NCBI GenBank assembly: GCA_033964015.1
Contig: CM066915.1
Location: forward strand, 12,299,573 to 12,363,572
Source: Scolanthus callimorphus
Taxonomy: Eukaryota > Cnidaria > Anthozoa > Actiniaria > Edwardsiidae
DNA length: 64,000 bases
Reading direction: 5' to 3'
Shown here: one piece after another, positions 54,901 to 64,000 of the stretch
How the letters are laid out: every line of letters starts with the position of its first letter
How positions within the stretch are numbered: the first letter of the stretch is position 1
Notes under the pieces: model-generated
What the model was told of the DNA's origin: nothing
The model's database searches: none
What the model saw: the letters and a program-made list of their open reading frames with translations, nothing else
Position numbers and translations under genes: made by a program

Positions 54901-55637
54901 GTTCAAGTTACATCGTAAACTCAAACCAAACCAGTAGATGGCCCCACCCACACCTCCTGGGATTTCTAGTACACAACCCGCTGGCTAGTGATCGGGAGGA
55001 TCCGAACCGACAACATGCAGAACAGAGTGTGCACCGGTGCTGGCAATCACCTCCACTGTGAGAGATCATGTCTGCGTTCCTTTCCCGGTCCAAATGGCTG
55101 CTGACACAGGCTCTTTATTCAGTTTGTATACAGTGCTGATGGCTCTGACCCGGCTTTGACCTATCTTATGACGACCTATCTACTAATCAAGTCCAGACGG
55201 GCGCCTCTTCGGTTATCGCCACGAACACAAAAACTGTGAACATTTCGAGGGGCGGGTTAGGCTACGATCAGCAGATAGCCCTTGTAAGGGCAGGACATTC
55301 TATTTATATTTCAACTTGGTTGTGTCGACACCCCTACCGCATTATGCAAAGGAAGCTCAATGTTTTTCCAGCGATACTGGAGATTTCAATCTCAATTATC
55401 TTACCTGGTGAAAGCCGCGAAGATCACTTGACATAACATTAAATGCTGACCTCCCGCGGGTTGTTTCCCGCTCACCGGAAGTGCGCCTCAAGCTTCATTT
55501 GTCTTCACGGGTAGCATCAAAGCCATTTAAAGACAAACACTGATCTGCATTTCCTTTCCGCATTTAATCACCATATCGTCGTAGCTACAAACGAATTTCA
55601 CAATACCGTTTATCCTGTCGGGGGATCTGGTGTGCCT
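51991..55637. other. Unassigned 3.6-kb segment lying within the split LINE
   Basis: No coding similarity. GAGGGGCGG phrases recur near 52849, 54041 and 55238, and a diverged 80-bp direct repeat (GCAACCCG...CCAACTGCGCTGGGT) lies near 53010-53065 and 54230-54272. A T-rich/GTT run is at about 54396-54440. GGATCCGAACC near 55000 resembles an inverted tRNA B box but no tRNA fold is visible. Confidence 0.4.
54114..54193 (+). repeat. Three short hairpins with compensating stems
   Basis: GAGCTGG-GTG-CCAGCTC at 54114-54130, GTACTGG-GTG-CCAGTAC at 54153-54169, GAGCTGG-GTG-CCAGCTC at 54177-54193. The middle stem differs in its outer bases on both sides so that pairing is kept. A 10-bp palindrome GCAGGCCTGC lies between the first two. 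Confidence 0.7.
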
Positions 55638-55646
55638 TGGTCCCGA

Positions 55647-56749
55647 TAGACTGCTTGCAGTCTCTTCTTTGGCGAACGTCCGTAAATCGAGAGAAATGTA
55701 AAGGGAGTCCGTGAGTGGAGTCCGTGAGTGCTGAAGGCACGAGCGAGCGCCGAAGGCGCGAGACTCGCCAGAGGAGCGCCGAAGGCGCGACGATGGCGTG
55801 AGTGCCGGAGGCACGAGCGAGCGCCGAAGGCGTGAGATAGCGCCAAAAGAAGAGACTGCGGACATTCCTTTCAAAAAAGAGAGTTTTGTGCTGTCAAAAA
55901 ATCATTCTCACTCTGAACGCTGAATAATCCCTGAATAGAACCGATGACGCATAAGTGTCAAATCTGTCAATCATTTCTATATGAAAACCAGGTGCGATCC
56001 TAGTTTCGTATTAAAGCCGGCATGTCGGATTTATGAAGGCAAGCGATGACTTTAGAGCTTCGCGCGCAATCTATAACTAGTTGGTCGAAAATATCTTCAT
56101 GTGGTAGTAGCGCCTATATCTTCTAAGTCATTTAGCTGATCCATTGAGTCATTATCGATTTCAGCAGAGAAATAACGAATATCAGAGGGACTTGCTTCCT
56201 TATCAGGTGCCAGCTTTTGTGCACCGCAAAAATAGAGCTGACACATGTAGCTTTTACCAAAGCCCGTAGGCAAAACGGCTAAAACACCTCTTGTCCCTCG
56301 AGCAGACTCGGCCTTTGGCTGCTCTTCTTTTGGCGAGTAAAGCTTAAATTCTGTCACACATTCGTGTAAAGTACTCTAGATCGCTGTCATTGCGTATACA
56401 AGTCTAAAGGTCAAGTTTGGTTAGTGATTACTCGCCTCAAATCCACCTCAAGTGTTTATTGATCTACCGCTGACAGATGGGTGTACCGCTGACAGACAAT
56501 CAGCATGAAATAGCGCCCTCAGCCAATCAGATCTTTCAGCTGAAATTCCACTGACAAATTCTCTTTTTTGAAAGGAATGTCCGCAGTCCCTTCTTTAGGC
56601 GCTTTCTCTCCCGTGGCGCTGTTTGTTACCCGACACCTAGACTCTCTCGTGAGCTGGAAATACGAGCGCACAAACAAACTACAATGTAGGACTAGGACTT
56701 TATTCTCGATTTATGGACGTTCGCCAAAGAAGGGGCTGCAAGCAGTCTA
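55647..56749 (+). mobile_element. MULE-like DNA transposon, copy 1 (inverted-repeat arm)
   Basis: 1103 bp with 45-bp terminal inverted repeats (TAGACTGCTTGCAG...CTTCTTTGGCGAACGTCC) and an inner inverted pair (GACTGCGGACATTCCTTTC near 55858 and 56578). A GC-rich minisatellite of GCGCCGAAGGCGCGAG type fills about 55720-55840. It carries a helicase P-loop gene fragment. No transposase is present. TGGTCCCGA precedes it; CTATTGTCT follows, which is not its match but that of copy 2. Confidence 0.82.
56097..56357 (-). pseudogene. Helicase (RecQ-like) P-loop fragment in transposon copy 1
   Basis: 86 codons with VLAVLPTGFGKSYMCQLYFCG; LPTGFGKS (residues 29-36) is a Walker A motif in the form typical of RecQ-family helicases, preceded by EEQPKAESA where such proteins have a Q-motif-like region. 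Only motif I is present, then an acidic tail (SAEIDNDSMDQLNDLEDIG). Probably a captured host gene fragment; not a working helicase. Confidence 0.6.
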
Positions 56750-56807
56750 CTATTGTCTTGTCGTTCTTATGTTCGTGGCTTCATAAGCGAAGGGATAGAA
56801 ATGAATA

Positions 56808-57190
56808 ATGTGTATTAAACGATTTTTTGAAGAATCTGATTCTTTTTGGAAGACTACATTCAAAACTTACTTAAAACCAGTAGGAGGAAAATTTATCTTT
56901 ACTTGTGATTTCGAATTCTCAAAGTTACCTTCAAATAGACGTTTTCCACTTTTCTACAGGGAATGCTTAGAGGCATGGGCTGAGATCAATGAGCCACCAT
57001 CTGATTCCGTACAGGATATTGCTAATCAGTACATTTGGAATAATAAGTGTATTTGTATAGCCAAAAAGTCCATATTCAACCCTATTCTTCTTATAAACGG
57101 TGTTCAAAAAAATGGTCACTTGTTTGATGAGCAAGGCTCAATTCTAAATAGAAATGATCTTAATATCCTCCACCGTTTCCACCTAAAAGG
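56808..57190 (+). pseudogene. LINE ORF2 segment, upstream piece
   Basis: About 128 codons (FWKTTFKTYLKPVGGKF... to LNILHRFHLKG) typical of the LINE ORF2 part between the RT and the zinc-binding end. It stops at KG where element S is inserted; the frame resumes as MPLSVPDN after S (57761) and continues in the piece at 51017-51772. The open frame running on to 57329 is element S sequence. Confidence 0.78.
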
Positions 57191-57192
57191 TA

Positions 57193-57760
57193 TTTATCTC
57201 AGCACTTCTCTCAGCAAGATATATAGAAAAGCGGAAGGTGCGAGCTCTGCTATGCGCCGTGCTACGTTTTGCTGGAGGGAGAGGAAGACCAAACACGTAC
57301 TCGCACGGTTGGGATTTTTCGGCCACTAGATGTGACGTTTATTTTTCAACTCGTAAATTATGTAAATTGGATTACAGTACTAACTGAATCACTTCAGCAA
57401 AAGGTGGGGAAGAAAAAACCGCCACCCACATTATCTAGACTATACACATATATACTATACTCAACCTTGCGGACTCGCTTCGAAACAATGTTGACAAGAT
57501 ATGATCAAAACAAGTGGGCTGGAGTTGGGGAGGCGGTGGGAAAAAACCTTGAACTGAAGAATTTTTGGTTGAAGGCTGTCGCTGTTTCTTCAAAGAATAA
57601 GCTTAACTAAAATGCTAGTCAGCCGATACATACAGGAATGGAACCACGTGAGTGCTCTGCCTTGATTGACTAAAACAATTGCTTGGTATTTTCCCACTGA
57701 CAGCCCGCGCGCCAGCTTGTCTACCAACTGACAGTATGAAAAGATACGTGCTCAGATAAA
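57193..57760. mobile_element. Element S, 568-bp inverted-terminus insertion in the LINE
   Basis: Ends TTTATCTCAGCAC and, reversed, TTTATCTGAGCAC (12 of 13 match). Removing it rejoins the LINE codons for HLKG and MPLSVPDNV in frame. No coding content of its own. Confidence 0.75.
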
Positions 57761-57792
57761 TGCCATTATCTGTGCCAGATAATGTTTGTTTT

Positions 57793-58023
57793 TATCTCAG
57801 CACTTCTCTCAGCAAGATATATAGAAAAGCGGAAGGTGCGAGCTCTGCTATGCGCCGTGCTACGTTTTGCTGGAGGGAGAGGAAGACCAAACACGTACTC
57901 GCACGGTTGGGATTTTTCGGCCACTAGATGTGACGTTTATTTTTCAACTCGTAAATTATGTAAATTGGATTACAGTACTAACTGAATCACTTCAGCAAAA
58001 GGTGGGGAAGAAAAAAACCGCCA
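57793..58023. repeat. Left half of element S, second copy
   Basis: Near-perfect direct repeat of 57195-57425, starting just after a 33-bp LINE stretch (57761-57793). Its right half appears to be the match at 51738-51990. Confidence 0.82.
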
Positions 58024-58454
58024 CAAGCCACAGATCTGTGGCCACCCCACCCAGGCGCAGAGAGAGAGCTCGACCGAGACACGCAACCTCCGAGTACTGC
58101 CCATGACTGTCCACCCTTCAGTTGCTTTCTTCATTGTATGTTGTCGTCAAAATATAGCTGATAACTCGAACGTACTAGGTGTTAGTGATTAAGCACTGAC
58201 GTCAGCAAAGCAGCCCATGACTGCCCTTTGTGATGACAGGCCTGGAAAAGCGATTTGAAACATTGCCGGCAATGAAGTGTCACAGTCCAAGACTTGTGAA
58301 ATAGTTGCTCCTTGCCTAGACGAGAGGATCTGTTTTAGCAAGTCTGACTTGAAAACTTTAAAGACACCGATACTATTACTGGAGTGCCAGGGAGGCCAGG
58401 AAAAACCTATAGTCGAAAAAACCCTTTGGGAAAATCAGTCATAGGAAACCTGGG
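58024..58454. other. Unassigned sequence in the inverted segment
   Basis: Holds a 16-bp perfect palindrome GCCACAGATCTGTGGC (58027-58042). No gene recognised. Confidence 0.4.
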
Positions 58455-58463
58455 TCGGGACCA

Positions 58464-59567
58464 TAGACTGCTTGCAGCCCCTTCTTTGGCGAACGTCCAT
58501 AAATCGAGAATAAAGTCCTAGTCCTACATTGTAGTTTGTTTGTGCGCTCGTATTTCCAGCTCACGAGAGAGTCTAGGTGTCGGGTAACAAACAGCGCCAC
58601 GGGAGAGAAAGCGCCTAAAGAAGGGACTGCGGACATTCCTTTCAAAAAAGAGAATTTGTCAGTGGAATTTCAGCTGAAAGATCTGATTGGCTGAGGGCGC
58701 TATTTCATGCTGATTGTCTGTCAGCGGTACACCCATCTGTCAGCGGTAGATCAATAAACACTTGAGGTGGATTTGAGGCGAGTAATCACTAACCAAACTT
58801 GACCTTTAGACTTGTATACGCAATGACAGCGATCTAGAGTACTTTACACGAATGTGTGACAGAATTTAAGCTTTACTCGCCAAAAGAAGAGCAGCCAAAG
58901 GCCGAGTCTGCTCGAGGGACAAGAGGTGTTTTAGCCGTTTTGCCTACGGGCTTTGGTAAAAGCTACATGTGTCAGCTCTATTTTTGCGGTGCACAAAAGC
59001 TGGCACCTGATAAAGGAAGCAAGTCCCTCTGATATTCGTTATTTCTCTGCTGAAATCGATAATGACTCAATGGATCAGCTAAATGACTTAGAAGATATAG
59101 GCGCTACTACCACATGAAGATATTTTCGACCAACTAGTTATAGATTGCGCGCGAAGCTCTAAAGTCATCGCTTGCCTTCATAAATCCGACATGCCGGCTT
59201 TAATACGAAACTAGGATCGCACCTGGTTTTCATATAGAAATGATTGACAGATTTGACACTTATGCGTCATCGGTTCTATTCAGGGATTATTCAGCGTTCA
59301 GAGTGAGAATGATTTTTTGACAGCACAAAACTCTCTTTTTTGAAAGGAATGTCCGCAGTCTCTTCTTTTGGCGCTATCTCACGCCTTCGGCGCTCGCTCG
59401 TGCCTCCGGCACTCACGCCATCGTCGCGCCTTCGGCGCTCCTCTGGCGAGTCTCGCGCCTTCGGCGCTCGCTCGTGCCTTCAGCACTCACGGACTCCACT
59501 CACGGACTCCCTTTACATTTCTCTCGATTTACGGACGTTCGCCAAAGAAGAGACTGCAAGCAGTCTA
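58464..59567 (-). mobile_element. MULE-like DNA transposon, copy 2 (inverted-repeat arm)
   Basis: 1104-bp reverse complement of 55647-56749, nearly identical, with the same terminal repeats. TCGGGACCA precedes and AGACAATAG (59568-59576) follows; each pairs with the repeat beside the other copy. Confidence 0.82.
58855..59116 (+). pseudogene. Helicase P-loop fragment in transposon copy 2
   Basis: Same fragment as at 56097-56357, with one extra G near 59014 (AAAGGAAGC for AAGGAAGC) that shifts the frame after LAPD. Confidence 0.58.
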
Positions 59568-59630
59568 AGACAATAGCTGGAGTGTGATATTGCCGATTGC
59601 TTGGTGAACAGCGTGCAATCAACATTTATT
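59568..59630 (+). repeat. Duplicated locus fragment flanking transposon copy 2
   Basis: AGACAATAGCTGGAGTGTGATATTGCCG... matches 60295-60350. The other part of the same locus is at 56757-56800 in reverse. The copy at 60243-60352 is uninterrupted. Confidence 0.75.
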
Positions 59631-59689
59631 GTTCAATATATACTACGTTAATATATTTTACATCAAAGAAAAATTACAATAATAATAAA

Positions 59690-59800
59690 CATGACTCAAT
59701 GTGCGAGAATGCTATCGTATTGTATTTGCAGACCACCGCCTGCAATTCAGTGCTTGCACTGCAAGAGGCTTTAATAAACTTATCTATCTATCTATTCAAT
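59690..59800 (+). mobile_element. LINE-type 3' end with TATC run
   Basis: GTATTTGCAGACCACCGCC...TTTAATAAACTTATCTATCTATC has the form of a short 3' tail of an invertebrate non-LTR element ending in a TATC microsatellite. No ORF attached. Confidence 0.45.
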
Positions 59801-61368
59801 AGACTAGAATTTCTATCAAAATATATTTGAAAACTATGTTTACAACCATATGACTAAGAAAAACATAAATCCGTACACTGCGCGCGAAAAACCCACTGGG
59901 ATAAAACCCACTTCTTTGGGACAAAAACCCAGTGGGAAACGGACCCTGCTCGCAAAAAGCAGTGTACAACTCCGAGGGCTAGAGTTTTAATCCTAACCAC
60001 GAGAATAAATATTTATTTTAAATTCTAAACTATAATAACAAGTGAAATTTGGTCACAATAAAACATCTCGTTTTGCTGTTCAACAAGTGAGAGAAAGCTC
60101 GCTAATTTAAACAATGTATATATAGCCGAAATGAACAATGAAGGCTATCCATAATAGGAAATCTATTGTCCAATGACAATAGAAGGTATGCTACGGAACC
60201 GCAATGAAAACGCTTTCCTACTCACGTTGTTACGTAGGAAAGCATTATTTCATTTCTATCCCTTCGCTTATGAAGCCACGAACATAAGAACGACAAGACA
60301 ATACCTGGAGTGTGATATTGCCGATTGCTTGGTGAACAGCGTGCAATCGGCCTAGAGAAAAAACAAAGACGAGAAACAAAAATCGAGGTAAACGTAATGA
60401 AAAAAAAAACATATTTGAAAAAGAAATAGCTAGCATTACACTTTGGACAATTCCATCTACATTTACTTTTAACCAATAAAGCACAAAAACGCATCACATC
60501 AATTGGTGCAGTTTTACAAGTGATGCGGTTTCACAAAGAAACTAACAGTTTGAAGAAACAGTACCCTGACATTGGCATAGAAAAACAATTTCTTTTGAGC
60601 TGAAGTTGATCTACACACTAAATGCTGATCATAAACATAAGAACTTTAGCCAACAACCTCTCCGTGAAAGAAAACGAACACCAAATGTTTAATCTTAGCT
60701 CTGCCAAAAAACACTAACTAGAATATGGTCATGTGATCAGAATAATCTGGAAGCATGCACGAGTAATATCAATTGATCGTAACGAGGTAAACCTACAAAA
60801 GAAAACAGAAAAATAAACCCTTCCGCGCCTTTCAAATTAATATAAACACTATCTATCCCTGAGGATTGAAAGGATGACCCAATAACCTACGTGTAGCTTC
60901 TATGGTTATCCTGCAATCTTGTGAGCCCTTTGTACCACATGGAGCAGCTTCTAACAGAGGAGCTACTGAAAAACACACAAAACATAAGCCCCAAGAAGGG
61001 GCAACTGGAAAACGTTTGAAAAAACTATGAAAATTATGTTTTACCGGCATTTTTTCCAACAATTCAAAGAATTGTATACTTAACAGTGAATCATACTTTT
61101 TGCTTTGGCCAAAAAACTGAAAAACCAGGAGCAAGTCTTCTAATACAACGAACTAAATCTAGTAAAATAATGTCTCATTCAGCCCGCCGCATCGGGCTTT
61201 TCAACATGCAAATAAACAGCAGTATGGTCCAATACATAGACGGTTAAGTCAGACCCTAAACATATTAGGTTACCCACAGAATACAGACGCCTCATGTGTT
61301 TGTAAATAAACAAAGAGCCACGCCCCAAAACAGACATGAAACTAGACAATGGGAGGTAGAGAAAATCA
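59801..61368. other. Unassigned non-coding sequence
   Basis: Includes the uninterrupted duplicated locus (60243-60352) and a small inverted repeat CCCACTGGG / CCCAGTGGG near 59893-59938. No credible gene. Confidence 0.4.
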
Positions 61369-61622
61369 TTTACAGTGCGACTACGTCAACCGGGCCATTT
61401 TGTAAGAAGTTAGCCAATCAGAAAGCGAGTACAGAACAAAGGATCTCGACTTTCTTGAGATCTGAGACACCGAAATGGCGCTTTTCTCGTAAAAATAACT
61501 TCAAAACACTTAATTACTCATCGTCAGATGTATTGCAGGTATTAAATTTGCGTAAAATGGTTTGGATATCTAAATGACAAACTTTTTACGGGATGGCCCG
61601 GTTGACGTAGTCGCACAGTAAA
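61369..61622. mobile_element. MITE-like element with about 50-bp inverted termini
   Basis: TTTACAGTGCGACTACGTCAACCGGGCCAT at left and its near-perfect reverse complement at right (about 61591-61622). About 150 bp of unrelated sequence between. No certain target duplication. Confidence 0.65.
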
Positions 61623-61807
61623 ATACGTAGGTGAAATCTACATATGAAAATTGTGAAATGGCCAACAAAGGCGCAAAAATAAAACATACTTTCATACTGG
61701 TACAACAATCACACCATGAGTATCCATGTGATGCAAATGTGCATAAATAAAACAACTAGGTGGCGGCAAACTGTTATTTACAATTTAAAATCAAAATTAT
61801 GTGGCGT

Positions 61808-63345
61808 CAGAAGCTCATAAGTAGGAGCGTGCATCCTACGAAATGGGTGGGTCTCACATGTGTTTTATAGCTTGAGCTATTTTTAGAAACAGTTGCGCGG
61901 GGAAAAATTAGCCAATAAGAATTCTTCCTTACATTTGACGTCACGCCTCATCAAAAATTCAGATGGAGCTCTGCTTTTAGCCAGTGGCTAAATCTATTTT
62001 TACTTGCAGTTCTTTTCGAGATGGAAAACCGGGTGAAAATGTTATCTCTTTACATGGTTTCTGACTGTACAAGTTGAGTAAACTAAAACAGATAACAGAT
62101 GGCTTCAGACATCAAGAAAAATAACTTGAAAACAATATCTAAACGACTAAGGGAAAGCAGAAAAGAACCGCGGCCTCGTCGCTTCTTCTCACGGTTCTCG
62201 CACAGCGAAAGTTCATGAAGGACTACAAATTTATGCACTATGGTGGCTACGGATGGATTAGGGAAGCATAAAGGATTTGCAACGAAGTACCAGGACTATG
62301 TGGATGACTTGATTTCTTTTTGGTACACTGACAGATGAAGTTCGCTACATACAAACGATCCAAGCAGGAAGGCGAGAATGAAAGTTTGTTAAAAACTTTA
62401 CAACGTGTTCGCCGAAAAAACTGAACACATTTACTTACAACTCGGTAAGCTGGGACTATGAACTTTTTCAATTCCTAAGTCGACATGGATGTTTTCAGTT
62501 TCTTCTTTTTGTTTTCATTTGTGTGAAATTGTTTTTTTGATGCACGAAATTTGTCAAGTTTGTTTTTTGTTTGCGAGAACTGGAGTTGGTGGTAAGGACG
62601 TAGTAGCGTTGAACTTGTACTTGAGCTGCTTGAATGAAGCACGACTTCAAAGAGTTTGATCAGGCGTTTATTAAAAGGTATACTTTATAAACGACAGAAG
62701 TTTATTGCTTACATTCTATAAACTATTTGAAAACAAAATGAATGGTACCGGTGCGAAAAGTAGGCACTGCATGATGGCACACCGAATCGACAGGAAACTC
62801 GAGGAAACAGCAAGCGTTTTCTAAAATTGTCGGCCAACATGTGCCAACGGAGCACTGCTTTGATTTCCGTGAAATACATGGCAGTCGAGGATGCATCTGC
62901 TTAACAACCAGTCAGTCTGAGGGCAGAAGTTAGCTTATTAAAAGTTGTCGATGTTCCTCTTGTAACGTACTGCTTTGGTCTTTATTTGCCTATTCATTTG
63001 CTGTTCGCTAACAATCATAACAATTTTTAGCACTTCGTGGTAATGTACGCCTGCTAGTTTGGCACTTCATCGTGTGCTTTGCTATTTTTGCACCCTGGCT
63101 CTAAATCACTAGACTAGTAAAAATATTTGCTTCATTTTGGCAAAAAGGATAAGTAAAAGCCGTTCTTGTCCGTCGTGTCAGAGGAAGATTTCGTATTTCG
63201 TGCGCCTGCTGCGTGTATGACGTAATTTGTTTACTTCTCTCTGATTGGTTGATTTTTCGCTCGAAAATCTAAAAATAGCCCAAGGTATAAAGCACATGTG
63301 AGAACTACCCAATAGGGGATGCACGCTCCTACTTATGAGCTTCTG
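61808..63345. mobile_element. Non-autonomous DNA element with 7-bp target duplication
   Basis: Termini CAGAAGCTCATAAGTAGGAGCGTGCATCC and its reverse complement; weaker matching continues for about 150 bp. Flanked by GTGGCGT at 61801-61807 and 63346-63352. CAG...CTG ends and a 7-8 bp duplication suggest hAT. No transposase; the internal 1.2 kb shows no recognisable coding. Confidence 0.7.
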
Positions 63346-63352
63346 GTGGCGT

Positions 63353-64000
63353 ACAAATATTTATTAGCGGAGCTCCTTGCGGCGGCCGATGACTACCGAC
63401 ATGCAGACCACCCCATCCAGACCCTGAGCCAAGCCTTAATCCGCCTGAGGAAATCGGAGCACCATACCTAAGAAAACAGCGTCAAAAAAGCAGATAATCG
63501 CAAAATATAACTGATAACTCCAATTGGGTAGCCTGTGCAATTTGCTAGGGATCGATCCGATTTTTGGACGTCTCAGCAAGTCCCGGATGTGTACGTCTTC
63601 GTGAAGGGATACGTCACAATAGCCCTATTGTGACGTCAAGTATGCTCAACTAACGGGGGAGGGGCGCGTTGTCAAGTTTGGCAGCCGACAGGGCTGCTAG
63701 CGGCTGAAAAAAAAAGCCAGCCTACAATAATTATTCAGAGGAGAAATACATGAAGAAAAAGCCATGAATACAAGCATTTGACTCCTGAAATTTTTCCAGT
63801 TTCCAAAACAAGCAAATATTCCTGTAGTTCCTGCTCGAATTGATTTGTGTTGATTGTGATGTGAGTGTGAAGTACGAAGTCGAAGAGCTAGCACGCGAGA
63901 GAAAACGCAAACAACGACCACAAACCTATTTTCAAGGTAGATACTTAAACTTTGTAGCTAGTGTATAAAAGTGGCATTTAGTAGTAATCATTTTTTATCT
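63353..64000. other. Unassigned sequence at the right edge
   Basis: Contains a hairpin with 12-bp perfect arms ACGTCACAATAG / CTATTGTGACGT at 63611-63622 and 63625-63636 around CC. No gene recognised. Confidence 0.45.

Larger units (their letters stand above)
56750..58463. other. Inverted 1.7-kb segment between transposon copies
   Basis: Bounded by half target duplications CTATTGTCT (56750-56758) and TCGGGACCA (58455-58463) whose partners lie outside the opposite transposon copy. Contains the LINE 5' piece and element S. Confidence 0.82.

Noticed and set aside
54960..55060. tRNA or tRNA-derived SINE suggested by GGATCCGAACC
   Set aside because: Only a B-box-like string; no A box at proper spacing and no cloverleaf.
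56568..56786. Frame starting MKGMSAVPS at both transposon copies
   Set aside because: Lies in the inner and outer terminal repeats and changes sequence between the two ends; not coding.
57269..58106. Repeated 79-113 codon frames starting MLEGEEDQTRTR
   Set aside because: They lie in the duplicated left half of element S and end differently in each copy; no similarity seen.

Overview
The window is eukaryotic, repeat-dominated DNA from an invertebrate. A coral- or anemone-like cnidarian is my best guess, from the style of the interspersed repeats and AT-rich intergenic DNA; no host gene is present to confirm it. I recognise no intact host protein gene, tRNA, rRNA or CRISPR array. Almost everything I can identify is a mobile element or a relic of one.

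1-41036: a head-to-tail array of a Penelope-like retroelement (PLE). Seven units of about 5.05 kb (starts 1, 5048, 10098, 15138, 20189, 25244, 30162) have coding on the minus strand. An eighth unit, in the opposite orientation (35298-41036), meets unit 7 at a sharp junction near 35297. Each unit reads, in its coding direction: upstream segment A (CCAAT and CRE-like motifs, hairpin); segment B with a hammerhead ribozyme; a PLE polyprotein (N-terminal region, reverse transcriptase with YIDD, thumb, Cys-rich linker, GIY-YIG endonuclease); a second B with a second hammerhead; and a spacer carrying, antisense, a frameshifted fragment of a different reverse transcriptase. I count 16 good hammerheads (13 minus, 3 plus). 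No unit has a fully open polyprotein. Shared lesions show that a dead element was amplified, and conflicting marker distributions show the units have recombined with each other.

41037-51000: non-coding DNA packed with short elements: a degenerate hammerhead near 42.5 kb, G/C-homopolymer-rich repeats, small inverted-repeat elements, and two copies of an element whose core is a 127-128 bp satellite built on a 20-bp palindrome of two CRE sites. One of these sits inside another repeat whose unfilled paralogue lies 3.3 kb away in inverted orientation.

51017-59576: the broken remains of one non-LTR retrotransposon (LINE). Its two ORF pieces now lie on opposite strands at 51.0-51.8 and 56.8-57.2 kb. 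Two 1.1-kb DNA transposons in inverted orientation (55647-56749, 58464-59567) carry a helicase P-loop gene fragment. Their 9-bp target duplications are swapped between the copies, which indicates that the 1.7 kb between them was inverted by recombination.

59577-64000: a LINE-type 3' end with a TATC run, a small inverted-repeat element, a 1.54-kb non-autonomous DNA element with a 7-bp target duplication, and otherwise unassigned sequence.
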